This document shows positions 25,507-33,610 of a stretch of 64,000 nt of DNA, one piece after another. The notes beneath the pieces were generated by a model. That model had not been told where the DNA came from. It did not search any database and was given only the letters and a program-made list of their open reading frames with translations. A program made the translations under genes and the position numbers. Each line of letters begins with the position of its first letter. The first letter of the stretch is position 1. The stretch is from an uncultured Hungatella sp. (lineage in GTDB: Bacteria > Bacillota > Clostridia > Lachnospirales > Lachnospiraceae), in contig CAJUPQ010000006.1 in NCBI GenBank assembly GCA_910588505.1, positions 9,054 to 73,053 of the forward strand, written 5' to 3'.

Positions 25507-26568
25507 ATGGGATACACAAAGACGGATTTTGGGACCATGAAGGACGGCAGGGCGGTATACCGCTACACATTGACAAACGGAAACGGGGTATCGGCCTCTT
25601 TCACGGATTTCGGGGCAATCTGGCTTACCATGGTAGTGCCGGATAAGGACGGGAATATGGCTGACGTGGTGCTTGGCTATGATACGGTGGAGACCATCCA
25701 GGGGGGGACCGGACACCTTGGGGAGATGGTGGGGCGCTACGCCAACCGCATCGGCGGCGCGAGCTTCACTCTCAACGGCAAGACCTATGAGCTGGACAAG
25801 AACTCCTCAGGCAGGAACAATCTTCACAGCGGCTTAAACTTTTACAGGGACCGGCTGTGGGAAGCCCAGGTGGCGGAGACGGAGCTTGGAACCTGCGTTA
25901 GTTTCAGTCTGGAAAGCCCGGACGGAGACCAGGGATATCCGGGCAACGCCCGTGTGACGGTCAGCTACACCCTGACAGAGGATAACAGCCTAAAGCTGGA
26001 TTACCATATGGTGTGCGACGCGGACACCATCGCCAATTTTACCAACCACGCCTACTTTAACCTGGCAGGCCACGATTCCGGCTGCGCCATGGACCAGAAG
26101 GTGTGGATGGACGCGGACTACTTCACCATCACCGACGCGGAGTCTATTCCCACAGGGAAGCTGGTTTCCGTAAAAGGGACTCCCATGGACTTTACACAGA
26201 TGAAGCCCCTGGGCCGGGACATTGAGGCGGACTATGAGCCTCTTAAATTCGGCAACGGGTATGACCATAACTGGTGCTTAAACCATATCCCCGGGGAGCT
26301 GGCCCTTTGCATAAAGGCAGTGGACGAGAAAAGCGGCCGCGCCATGGAAGTGTATACGGACCTTCCCGGAGTACAGATGTACACAGCCAACAGCCTGCGG
26401 CCTGTGTGCGCTGCCAAGGACGGGGTGTACTACGAGAAGCGCCACGGGTACTGTTTTGAGACCCAGAACTATCCGGACGCGGTCAATAAGGAGAACTTCC
26501 CGTCACCGGTGGTAAAGGCCGGGGAGGAGTATAAGACCACCACCATCTACAAGTTTCTCACTCAGTAG
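25507..26568 (+). CDS. galM: Aldose 1-epimerase (galactose mutarotase)
   Basis: A 353 aa beta-sandwich enzyme that interconverts alpha and beta anomers of galactose and other aldoses at the entry to the Leloir pathway. Conserved parts: VVLGYDTVETIQGG, GRYANRIGGASFTLNGK, NNLHSG, the catalytic His in FTNHAYFNLAGH and the catalytic Glu in CFETQNYPDAVN. CAGGAGG lies 9 bp before the ATG at 25507. A longer frame back to 25405 would contain the promoter. No signal peptide is present. topB follows 37 bp downstream and may be co-transcribed, although it is functionally unrelated. Confidence 0.94.
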   Translation: MGYTKTDFGTMKDGRAVYRYTLTNGNGVSASFTDFGAIWLTMVVPDKDGNMADVVLGYDTVETIQGGTGHLGEMVGRYANRIGGASFTLNGKTYELDKNSSGRNNLHSGLNFYRDRLWEAQVAETELGTCVSFSLESPDGDQGYPGNARVTVSYTLTEDNSLKLDYHMVCDADTIANFTNHAYFNLAGHDSGCAMDQKVWMDADYFTITDAESIPTGKLVSVKGTPMDFTQMKPLGRDIEADYEPLKFGNGYDHNWCLNHIPGELALCIKAVDEKSGRAMEVYTDLPGVQMYTANSLRPVCAAKDGVYYEKRHGYCFETQNYPDAVNKENFPSPVVKAGEEYKTTTIYKFLTQ

Positions 26569-26605
26569 AAACCAAGGATCAGCAAGAATCAAAGCGGGGT
26601 AAGAC

Positions 26606-28651
26606 ATGACGAAATCTTTATATATAGCAGAAAAACCCAGCGTTGCCCAGGAGTTTGCCAACGCGCTGAAAAAGAAATGGCGGCGGGGCGACGGGTTTAT
26701 GGAGGCTGAGGACGCCATTGTCACCTGGTGCGTAGGTCATTTGGTGACAATGAGCTATCCCGAGGCCTATGATCCCGGATTAAAGCGCTGGAGACTGGAG
26801 ACTTTGCCGTTTTTACCCAGGGAATTTAAGTATCAGGTCATAGAAAGCGTCAGCAAACAGTTTGAGATCGTCAAGGGATTGTTAAACCGGCAGGATGTGG
26901 ACATTATCTACATCTGCACCGACTCCGGGCGGGAGGGGGAATACATCTACCGCCTAGTGGACCAGATGGCAGGAGTCCACGGAAAGACGCGCAAGCGGGT
27001 CTGGATCGACTCTCAGACCGAGGAGGAGATCCTGCGGGGCATTCAAAACGCCAAAGACTGGAGCGCCTACGACAATCTGTCCGCATCCGCCTATCTGCGG
27101 GCCAAGGAGGACTACCTGATGGGCATCAATTTCTCCAGGCTTTTGACGTTAAAATACGGCAACTCCATCTCCAACTACTTAAAGACAGACCGGACGGTAC
27201 TGTCCGTAGGCCGGGTCATGACCTGCGTGCTGGGAATGACCGTGCGCAGGGAGCGGGAGATCCGCAGCTTTGTAAAGACGCCCTTTTACCGGGTTATGGG
27301 AACCTTCGGCCCGCCTGACCAGGCCCTGACCTTTGAGGGAGAGTGGCGCAGTGTGGAAGGATCCCGGTATTTTGGCACGCCCTTTTTGTACAAAGAAAAC
27401 GGGTTTAAGGAGAAAAAGTACGCCGAAGAGCTGATCGCCCTTCTCTCTAAAGAGCCTCCTCTGACCGCGGTTGTGGCAAAGATCGAGAAGAAAAAAGAGA
27501 CAAAGAATCCGCCTCTTCTCTACAACCTGGCAGAGCTGCAGAACGACTGTTCCAAGATGTTTAAGATCAACCCGGACGAAACGCTAAAGATCGTCCAGGA
27601 GCTTTATGAGAAGAAGCTGGTGACCTACCCAAGGACCGACGCCAGGGTGCTCTCCACGGCAGTGGCAAAAGAGATTCACAAAAATATCGGCGGCCTCCGA
27701 CAGTTTAACCCTCTTTCCCTGTTCGCCACAGAGGTTCTGGAGTCGGGAAGCTTTAAGACCATCGCAAAGACCAGGTATGTCAATGACAAACAGATCACGG
27801 ACCATTATGCCATCATCCCCACAGGCCAGGGGCTTTCGGCCCTGAACCGAATCCCGCCCTTGTCATTAAAGGTGTATGAGGTCATCGCCAGGCGGTTTTT
27901 GAGCATTTTTTATCCGCCTGCTGTTTACCAGAAGTACAGCCTGGACCTTGGGCGGATGCAGGAACATTTTTTCGCCAGCTTTCGGATCCTGATAGAAAAA
28001 GGGTATCTGAAGGTGGCGGACGTGTCCCAGGGGAAAAAAGCCGACTCTTTGGACGACGGCAAAAAAGGCGGGACTAAGGAGGGGGACGCCGGAGAAACCT
28101 TCCAGAAAAATGTGGACAATCCGGAGTTTATCAACATGCTTGCCAGCCTGAAAAAGGGCATGGTTCTGGATATCCACGGATTTGTCATCAAGGAGGGGGA
28201 GACCTCGCCGCCTAAGCGCTACACGTCCGGCTCCATGATCCTGGCTATGGAAAACGCGGGCCAGCTGATCGAAGACGAGGAGCTGAGGGCTCAGATCAAG
28301 GGAAGCGGAATCGGAACCAGCGCCACCAGGGCGGAGATCCTGAAAAAACTGGTAAACATCAAGTACCTGGCCTTAAACGGCAAGACCCAGGTTATTACCC
28401 CCACTTTGTTGGGGGAGATGATCTTTGACGTGGTTAACGCCTCCATCCGCCAGCTGTTAAATCCGGATCTGACGGCCAGCTGGGAGAAGGGGCTGACTTA
28501 CGTGGCGGAGGGAACCATTACCAGCGACGAGTACATGGAAAAATTAGAGCGGTTTGTGGCAGGCCGCACCCATACCGTACTGCGCCTGAACAATCAGTAT
28601 CAGCTGCGGGAATATTTTGACGCCGTGGCCCAATATTATAATAAGAAGTAG
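26606..28651 (+). CDS. topB: DNA topoisomerase III (type IA)
   Basis: A 681 aa type IA topoisomerase that decatenates single-strand-containing DNA. It has the N-terminal TOPRIM domain (SLYIAEKPSVAQEFANAL; CTDSGREGEYIYRLV) and the catalytic Tyr in TYPRTDARVLS at about residue 340. Further domain IV parts are SVGRVMTCVLGM and GSGIGTSATRAEIL. The C-terminus lacks cysteine zinc fingers, which fits TopB rather than TopA. GGGG lies weakly upstream of the ATG. The next gene begins 25 bp later. Confidence 0.93.
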   Translation: MTKSLYIAEKPSVAQEFANALKKKWRRGDGFMEAEDAIVTWCVGHLVTMSYPEAYDPGLKRWRLETLPFLPREFKYQVIESVSKQFEIVKGLLNRQDVDIIYICTDSGREGEYIYRLVDQMAGVHGKTRKRVWIDSQTEEEILRGIQNAKDWSAYDNLSASAYLRAKEDYLMGINFSRLLTLKYGNSISNYLKTDRTVLSVGRVMTCVLGMTVRREREIRSFVKTPFYRVMGTFGPPDQALTFEGEWRSVEGSRYFGTPFLYKENGFKEKKYAEELIALLSKEPPLTAVVAKIEKKKETKNPPLLYNLAELQNDCSKMFKINPDETLKIVQELYEKKLVTYPRTDARVLSTAVAKEIHKNIGGLRQFNPLSLFATEVLESGSFKTIAKTRYVNDKQITDHYAIIPTGQGLSALNRIPPLSLKVYEVIARRFLSIFYPPAVYQKYSLDLGRMQEHFFASFRILIEKGYLKVADVSQGKKADSLDDGKKGGTKEGDAGETFQKNVDNPEFINMLASLKKGMVLDIHGFVIKEGETSPPKRYTSGSMILAMENAGQLIEDEELRAQIKGSGIGTSATRAEILKKLVNIKYLALNGKTQVITPTLLGEMIFDVVNASIRQLLNPDLTASWEKGLTYVAEGTITSDEYMEKLERFVAGRTHTVLRLNNQYQLREYFDAVAQYYNKK

Positions 28652-28676
28652 ATCAGCAATCGGGAGGAATCGCGAG

Positions 28677-29354
28677 ATGAAAAAAGAAGAGATGACCATC
28701 AAAGAACTGTATGATACCACGAAAACCATGGCAGAGCCCTATCTGGCATCGTACACATACCCATGGGAAGTATTTCCCCACATCGGGGAGATCGTGAGGA
28801 AGCTGGGCATGGGCCTACCAAAAGAGGAGTATGACTGTATCGGGGAAGACATCTGGATCCACAAGTCTGTCACCGTGCCGCCTACAGCCACCATCAAAGG
28901 GCCTGCCATTTTTGGCAGAAATACGGAGATCCGCCCAGGGGCCTTTGTCCGGGGCAATGTGCTGGTAGGGGAGGGCTGCGTGGTGGGAAACTCCACAGAG
29001 CTGAAAAACGTGATCCTCTTCGACTCGGTCCAGGTGCCTCACTACAACTATGTAGGCGATTCTATCCTTGGCTACAAGTCTCACATGGGAGCCAGCTCCC
29101 TGACCTCCAATGTAAAATCCGACAAGACCCTGGTAAAGGTCCACGGCCAGGACGGAGACATTGAGACCGGCCTTAAAAAGTTCGGCGCCGCCATCGGCGA
29201 TTTTGTGGAGATAGGCTGCGGCTCCGTCTTAAATCCCGGAACTATCGTGGGCCCCCACACCAATATCTACCCTCTGTCAAGCGTAAGAGGGTGCGTTGAC
29301 AAATATTCCATCTACAAGAGGGATGGAGTCGTGGTGGAGAAAGAGGAGCGATAA
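28677..29354 (+). CDS. Left-handed beta-helix (hexapeptide-repeat) protein, GlmU-like acyltransferase fold
   Basis: A 225 aa protein built mostly of hexapeptide repeats: IWIHKSVTVPPTATIKGPA, IRPGAFVRGNVLVGEGC and VEIGCGSVLNPGTIVGPHT. It resembles the C-terminal acetyltransferase half of GlmU-type proteins without the nucleotidyltransferase half, and such genes are often annotated UDP-N-acetylglucosamine pyrophosphorylase. The substrate is unknown. The ATG at 28677 has GGGAGGA 8 bp upstream. An in-frame ATG at 28617 lies inside topB. It follows topB by 25 bp and may be co-transcribed. Confidence 0.85.
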   Translation: MKKEEMTIKELYDTTKTMAEPYLASYTYPWEVFPHIGEIVRKLGMGLPKEEYDCIGEDIWIHKSVTVPPTATIKGPAIFGRNTEIRPGAFVRGNVLVGEGCVVGNSTELKNVILFDSVQVPHYNYVGDSILGYKSHMGASSLTSNVKSDKTLVKVHGQDGDIETGLKKFGAAIGDFVEIGCGSVLNPGTIVGPHTNIYPLSSVRGCVDKYSIYKRDGVVVEKEER

Positions 29355-29463
29355 ACGTTATTCAGACAAACGAATCCTGCTTTTGTCCCGGAAAAGCCAT
29401 AGTCATGGGACTTACTTACCTAACGATAAAACGGAACTTTAAATTCATTCTATTGTTGTATAA

Positions 29464-29686
29464 TTGAGTGAGCAAAGGCGGGGATTATCGCAATGCCAGT
29501 CAGAGGAGAGATATCCCGTCCGGGTTCAGAAATGCCAAACATTCCGATGAGCCCAAAGCAGAAATCAGTCGGGTATCAGCCCTCCTGCTTTCCTGGTCTC
29601 ATCTCCATGGCATTTATTCACCCGCCCGGCACCATGCCTCCCTTCCCTCCCTGGCCCACGACTAAATCCGCCCTTTGCTCACTCAA
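29464..29686. repeat. Complete copy (D) of the TTGAGTGAGCAAAG element with terminal inverted repeats
   Basis: TTGAGTGAGCAAAGG starts at 29464 and its inverse CCTTTGCTCACTCAA ends at 29686. Just inside, GGATTATCG on the left is mirrored by CGACTAAATCC on the right. The left half is shared with the copy at 7790. Short frames inside lack ribosome sites and are not credible genes. It fills most of the 403 bp gap between convergent genes and is preceded by TGTATAAT. The remainder of the gap (29355-29455) holds nothing recognisable. Confidence 0.82.
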
Positions 29687-29757
29687 CTAAACAGCAATTA
29701 TTCTGTCATCTGTCCAAAAAATCGTTCTTAACCCCCTAAAACCACACAGATTCCTTA

Positions 29758-30387
29758 TCATTTCGTCCCGAAGATCCGGTCCCCCGCATCCCCAAGGCCA
29801 GGGCAGATGTAGGCGTCCTCATTGAGGCATCGGTCCAGATGGCCTACATAGATGTGGATGTCCGGGTGGGCTTCATGTAGGCGCTTCAATCCCTCCGGGG
29901 CGGCGATGATGGACATAAACTTGATATGCTTTCCGCCGTGCTGCTTGATAAAGTCCACGGCAGCCGCGCCGGAGCCGCCGGTGGCCAGCATGGGATCCGT
30001 GACCACAATGGTTCTCTGCTCAATGGGGCTTGGCAGCTTGCAGTAGTACTCGTGGGGCTCGTGGGTCTTTTCGTCACGGTAGAGGCCGATATGGCCCACC
30101 TTGGCAGAGGGGACCAGGGCCAGGATGCCGTTTACCATGCCAAGGCCTGCCCGGAGGATGGGGACTACGGCCAGCTTCTTACCGGAGAGCATGGGAGTCA
30201 TGCAGGTCTCGATGGGGGTCTCCACCTCCACGTCCTCCAGAGGAAGATCACGCAAGGCCTCATAGCCCATGAGCATGGCGATCTCCTCGATAAGAGCCCG
30301 AAATTCATTGGTGCCGGTGTTCTTGTCCCGCAGCTTGGAGATCTTGTGCTGGATCAGAGGATGGTCGAAAACAGTTACATTTTTCAT
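29758..30387 (-). CDS. upp: Uracil phosphoribosyltransferase
   Basis: A 209 aa enzyme that makes UMP from uracil and PRPP in pyrimidine salvage. Signatures: [31 protein letters not shown], the PRPP loop [16 protein letters not shown], and the uracil-binding end [24 protein letters not shown] lies 8 bp before the ATG. It lies 47 bp downstream of the lipoprotein gene on the same strand, so both may be expressed together. No uracil permease is adjacent. Confidence 0.96.
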   Translation of the reverse strand: MKNVTVFDHPLIQHKISKLRDKNTGTNEFRALIEEIAMLMGYEALRDLPLEDVEVETPIETCMTPMLSGKKLAVVPILRAGLGMVNGILALVPSAKVGHIGLYRDEKTHEPHEYYCKLPSPIEQRTIVVTDPMLATGGSGAAAVDFIKQHGGKHIKFMSIIAAPEGLKRLHEAHPDIHIYVGHLDRCLNEDAYICPGLGDAGDRIFGTK

Positions 30388-30434
30388 AGGTAGCCGTCCT
30401 TTCTTGTCTTGTTCTTATCTATCCGTTTCACGGT

Positions 30435-31265
30435 TTATTTTCCATCCATGTTAAAGGTGACAATGGCGTAATCTCCCAGAGCGTGAGGCACTGGGATAGA
30501 GAAGTACAGAACGCCTTCGTGGGTATAGCTGAAAGACTCCGGAAACGACATTTCCTCCGATGTTCCAAGAGGGAAGTCGGCCTGCTCGAACATCTGGGTG
30601 TACTGCTCCACGGACATGGTGGCGCGGTGGGCTAAAAGAAGCCGGGTGGTCTCCTCTGTGGCCTGGTAAAATTCCACATCATCGCTCATCACATATCCGG
30701 CCATGGTGTAGGCGTCGGAGTAATCGTTAAAGCCAAGGCTTTTGGCCTGCTTCAAGTCTACGGTGTTGGTGTAAAATACATTGGTGGGGTAGGGGCCGCC
30801 CTGTACCTGGCAGGTGCCTTTGTACACAGCCGTAAGACGGCTTCGGTCCACAGCCACCACCTTGCAGGTGATATCAAGGGTCACCGGGTCCTCCGCTGCC
30901 ATAGCGTCCACGATGGAGGTGGCGTTAGTCAGAAGCAGCTCATTGACCTGTTCCTGGATCTTTTGGTCGCTTAAATTAGAAACAACCGGGTACTGGATGG
31001 AAATGGAGCCTTTCTCCGTGTCTTTGTAGGTCTCCACCTTGGCGGATACGTTGGCAGCGGCAGCGCCGGAGTTTTCCGGGGCTTTTTCAGTCTCAGGGGC
31101 CGTGGTGGGCGCTGCCGTGGCTGCCACTGTGGACGAGGCCATGGTCTCTCTGGCCGCTGAGGTGTGAATGCCCGAAAGATCCATCTCCTCATGCCTTCCG
31201 GTGCAGCCGCAGACAGTCATGGATGCAGTGAGAAGAACCATTGGTAATATGTAATTGTGCTTCAT
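30435..31265 (-). CDS. Lipoprotein with DUF4163/DUF3298-like (PdaC/RsiV-type) domain
   Basis: A 276 aa secreted protein. The N-terminal signal ends in MTVCGC, a lipobox with the lipidated Cys at about residue 21. A Thr/Ala/Pro-rich linker (about 37-75) leads to a folded domain (about 80-272) that begins YKDTEKGSISIQYPVVSNLSD and contains a DUF3298-like end (MSFPESFSYTHEGVLYFSIP). Such domains occur in surface proteins and anti-sigma factor RsiV; a binding role at the cell surface is inferred. AAAGGAG lies 9 bp before the ATG. It is divergent from the MFS transporter gene. Confidence 0.8.
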   Translation of the reverse strand: MKHNYILPMVLLTASMTVCGCTGRHEEMDLSGIHTSAARETMASSTVAATAAPTTAPETEKAPENSGAAAANVSAKVETYKDTEKGSISIQYPVVSNLSDQKIQEQVNELLLTNATSIVDAMAAEDPVTLDITCKVVAVDRSRLTAVYKGTCQVQGGPYPTNVFYTNTVDLKQAKSLGFNDYSDAYTMAGYVMSDDVEFYQATEETTRLLLAHRATMSVEQYTQMFEQADFPLGTSEEMSFPESFSYTHEGVLYFSIPVPHALGDYAIVTFNMDGK

Positions 31266-31344
31266 GTGAATGCTCCTTTGTAAGTTTTCCTTATTGTACC
31301 ACAGGAGTGGGGAGTTTGAAAAGAGGGGGATTCAAAGAATAATC

Positions 31345-31373
31345 TTGCCAGAAACAGACAGCTGTTATATACT
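31345..31373 (+). promoter_or_regulatory. Promoter of the MFS transporter gene
   Basis: TTGCCA and TATACT are separated by 17 bp, 35 bp before the ATG. The 143 bp divergent gap also contains TACAAT facing the lipoprotein gene. Confidence 0.75.
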
Positions 31374-31408
31374 AATGATCGGAATAAACACTCGAAGGAG
31401 CAAACATT

Positions 31409-32548
31409 ATGGAACACAGCAGAACGATACAGCGAAATACAGGACTGGCCACCTTTTTTGTCAGCGGGATCTGTGTGATCAGCGGCGGGGTAGTGGTGAG
31501 CCTTCTGCAGGAAAAGTACGGGTTTGCCTACGGTATGACAGGAACCCTTCTGTCTATGATGAGTATCGGCAACCTGATCGCCGGGTTTTTGGCGGGGATT
31601 CTGCCCGGGAAGATCGGTATGAAGCGGACTATGGTGATATTGACCAGCGGGTATGCCCTTGGATATGGGGTGATGACTCTGTCCGGGCGGCTGTGGGCTC
31701 TTTTGGCCGCGTTTTTTATCGTGGGCATTGCCAAGGGCAGTACGCTGAACTGCTGCACCATTCTGGTGGGAGACAACTCGAAAGACAGGACTAAGGGCAT
31801 GAACATCATGCATGGATGTTACGCTTTTGGGGCATTGCTGTGTCCTTTTGTCATAGCCGGGGCATTAAAGGGCGGGGACTGGCTTGTGATGGCGGTTCTG
31901 GCCCTGTGCGGTCTTTCGGTGTGGGCGGCTTTTCTGGCCGTGCCGGTGAAAGAGGCGGGAAAGAAGGGAATAGAGGGGACGGACTGGGGATTTTTGCGAA
32001 GCCGGAAGTTTTGGCTTTTGACAGGCCTTTTGTTCTGCCAGAACGCGGCGGAGACCAGCGTTACCGGGTGGCTGGTGACGTATTTTAAAGGCAGCGGCCT
32101 TCTGTCCGGGGCACTGAGCGCTTACACAGTGACCGTCATGTGGAGCGCCACCTTAATAGCCCGGATGCTCATCGCCTTTGTGATTCCTCTGAAAAACGCC
32201 TACAAGGCCATGATGGCCATGGGGATCTTCTGCATTGTCTTTTACATAGGGCTGATGATGGCTGACAACCAGATGACGGCCATTGTCCTTCTGTTCGCAT
32301 TCGCCTTTGCCATGGCGGGGATGAACCCTACGGCGGTGGCAAGCGCCGGGAAGATGACCAGCGTTGCCAGCATGGGTATCATGCTGCCTGCCGCCAGCAG
32401 CGGGGCTATCCTCATGCCCTGGATCATCGGCGTCGTCGCGGAGCGGTTCGGCATCTGGGCTGGCATGGCCTCCAACATCATCCCCTGCGGAGGCATGTTT
32501 CTGTTCAGCGCCGCGGTGTGGCATTTGTCAGAGAAAGAGCAGGCTTAG
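31409..32548 (+). CDS. Major facilitator superfamily transporter
   Basis: A 379 aa inner-membrane carrier with about 12 hydrophobic helices. The inter-helix 2-3 loop GKIGMKRTMVILTSG is the MFS motif A equivalent. A central loop (VKEAGKKGIEGTDWG) separates two six-helix halves. The second half starts LRSRKFWLLTGLLFCQNAAET, as in sugar-type MFS carriers of the FucP-like group, but the substrate cannot be assigned. CGAAGGAG lies 10 bp before the ATG. The gene has its own promoter and terminator. Confidence 0.87.
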   Translation: MEHSRTIQRNTGLATFFVSGICVISGGVVVSLLQEKYGFAYGMTGTLLSMMSIGNLIAGFLAGILPGKIGMKRTMVILTSGYALGYGVMTLSGRLWALLAAFFIVGIAKGSTLNCCTILVGDNSKDRTKGMNIMHGCYAFGALLCPFVIAGALKGGDWLVMAVLALCGLSVWAAFLAVPVKEAGKKGIEGTDWGFLRSRKFWLLTGLLFCQNAAETSVTGWLVTYFKGSGLLSGALSAYTVTVMWSATLIARMLIAFVIPLKNAYKAMMAMGIFCIVFYIGLMMADNQMTAIVLLFAFAFAMAGMNPTAVASAGKMTSVASMGIMLPAASSGAILMPWIIGVVAERFGIWAGMASNIIPCGGMFLFSAAVWHLSEKEQA

Positions 32549-32560
32549 GCCTGCTTTTCT
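32538..32560 (+). terminator. Terminator of the MFS gene overlapping its stop codon
   Basis: AGCAGGC (32538-32544) and GCCTGCT (32549-32555) enclose TTAG, and TTTCT follows. The loop contains the stop codon TAG. Confidence 0.7.
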
Positions 32561-32590
32561 GCTCTCAGCCTGTCATATATTCCTTCTTAA

Positions 32591-32702
32591 AAAAGCGGCC
32601 AAACAGCAGTTTTGCCTCCCTCTGGCCGGAGTTTTCCCGGCGAAGAAGCCCCATCTCCCAGGAATAGCCTGACGGGAGATATACAGCTGTTTGGCCGCTT
32701 TT
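32591..32702. other. Long hairpin with two inner stems, possible structured RNA or bidirectional terminator
   Basis: AAAAGCGGCCAAACAGC (32591-32607) pairs perfectly with GCTGTTTGGCCGCTTTT (32686-32702). Inside are two further stems: GCCGG/CCGGC near 32624-32642 and ATCTCCC/GGGAGAT near 32653-32680. The A-run at one end and T-run at the other suit a bidirectional terminator, but the three-way-junction-like fold is more elaborate than usual. No known RNA family was recognised. Confidence 0.55.
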
Positions 32703-32845
32703 GTGTAATTTAGGGTTTCCAAGGGCGTCATTGTCTGCAGCGGCGGTTACAGCCTGAACAAGGAGATGCTAATGGTATTTGCCGACTTTTTGAATCACCT
32801 CGTAACTCATTTAGACCTTCGATAATCAATGTTGTTATAAGTATA

Positions 32846-32978
32846 AAAATATGGTGTTGGCCAGTGACTATATTAGCTGTGCCGTATTTTGACTATATTA
32901 AAAAATCGTGGTTACGACATTTGCAGACTTTAACAACATACTTTTGACTAACCCCGACTTTGCTCACTCAATCATACA
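32846..32978 (-). repeat. Copy (E) of the TTGAGTGAGCAAAG repeat, reversed
   Basis: The terminus CTTTGCTCACTCAA ends at 32971. On the minus strand the next ~100 bp (AGTCTGCAAATG, AATACGGC, GTCACTGGCCAAC) match the second segment of the copy at 7790-8100. The first segment (ATGCCAGTCAGAG...) is absent, so this copy has an internal deletion relative to copy A. The flanking 32703-32845 holds nothing I can identify. Confidence 0.7.
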
Positions 32979-33017
32979 CGAACATGATGAACTCAAACTT
33001 TCACTTTATCCGGTTTA

Positions 33018-33048
33018 GGGAGCGGACCTTTCAGATCCGCTCCCTTAT
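33018..33048. terminator. Hairpin just upstream of the YbaK-gene promoter
   Basis: GGGAGCGGA and TCCGCTCCC form a perfect 9 bp stem with a 9 nt loop followed by TTATT. It sits immediately before the next promoter and would insulate it from upstream transcription. Confidence 0.6.
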
Positions 33049-33075
33049 TGACAAATATGGAAAATACGATAAAAT
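33048..33075 (+). promoter_or_regulatory. Promoter of the ybaK-dus unit
   Basis: TTGACA and TAAAAT are separated by 16 bp, about 55 bp before the coding start. Confidence 0.8.
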
Positions 33076-33130
33076 AGACGTGTCAGATCAGATGGAAAGA
33101 TTTTGCGCAAGGAAGAGAAGGTGAATGCCT

Positions 33131-33610
33131 ATGACGGAGGAGAAAACCAATGTGATGCGTCTTCTGGATAAGAAGAAATTGCCCTACAAATGCCATTTTT
33201 ATCAAACCCAGGAGGCCCTTTCCGGGGTGGAGGTGGCCAGGATCCTGGGGCAGGATGAAAAAAGAGTGTTTAAGACCCTGGTGACCCAGGCTAAGAGCAG
33301 GAAAAACTACGTGTTTCTTATACCGGTGGCAAAGGAGTTGGACCTTAAAAAGGCGGCCAAGGCGGTGGGGGAGAAGTCCATTGACATGATAAAGGCCAAA
33401 GATCTGCTGCCTCTGACCGGGTACATCCACGGCGGGTGTTCCCCCATTGGCATGAAAAAGCTCTTTTTGACCACTATAGACGAGAGCGTTCTCACATGGG
33501 TGTCCTTCTGTTTTAGCGGCGGCAGGATCGGCTGTCAGGTGGAGATGGCGCCCGGGGACTTAAAAAAGATCGTTCCTTACCGCACGGCAGACCTGACGGT
33601 GGAACCATGA
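33131..33610 (+). CDS. ybaK: Cys-tRNA(Pro)/Cys-tRNA(Cys) deacylase (YbaK/EbsC family)
   Basis: A 159 aa single-domain editing enzyme of the YbaK/ProX superfamily that hydrolyses mischarged tRNA in trans. Landmarks: TNVMRLLDKKKLPYK at the N-terminus, VFKTLVTQAKSRKNYVFLIP with the conserved catalytic Lys, and TGYIHGGCSPIGMKK (the GG-SPIG loop). ATG at 33131 has AAGG 9 bp upstream; an ATG at 33125 is an alternative. The stop overlaps the next ATG, so it is coupled with dus, another tRNA gene. Confidence 0.9.
   Translation: MTEEKTNVMRLLDKKKLPYKCHFYQTQEALSGVEVARILGQDEKRVFKTLVTQAKSRKNYVFLIPVAKELDLKKAAKAVGEKSIDMIKAKDLLPLTGYIHGGCSPIGMKKLFLTTIDESVLTWVSFCFSGGRIGCQVEMAPGDLKKIVPYRTADLTVEP

Noticed and set aside
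29468..29690. Two overlapping 65-codon frames in the gap before upp
   Set aside because: They lie entirely inside the inverted-repeat element and lack ribosome sites.
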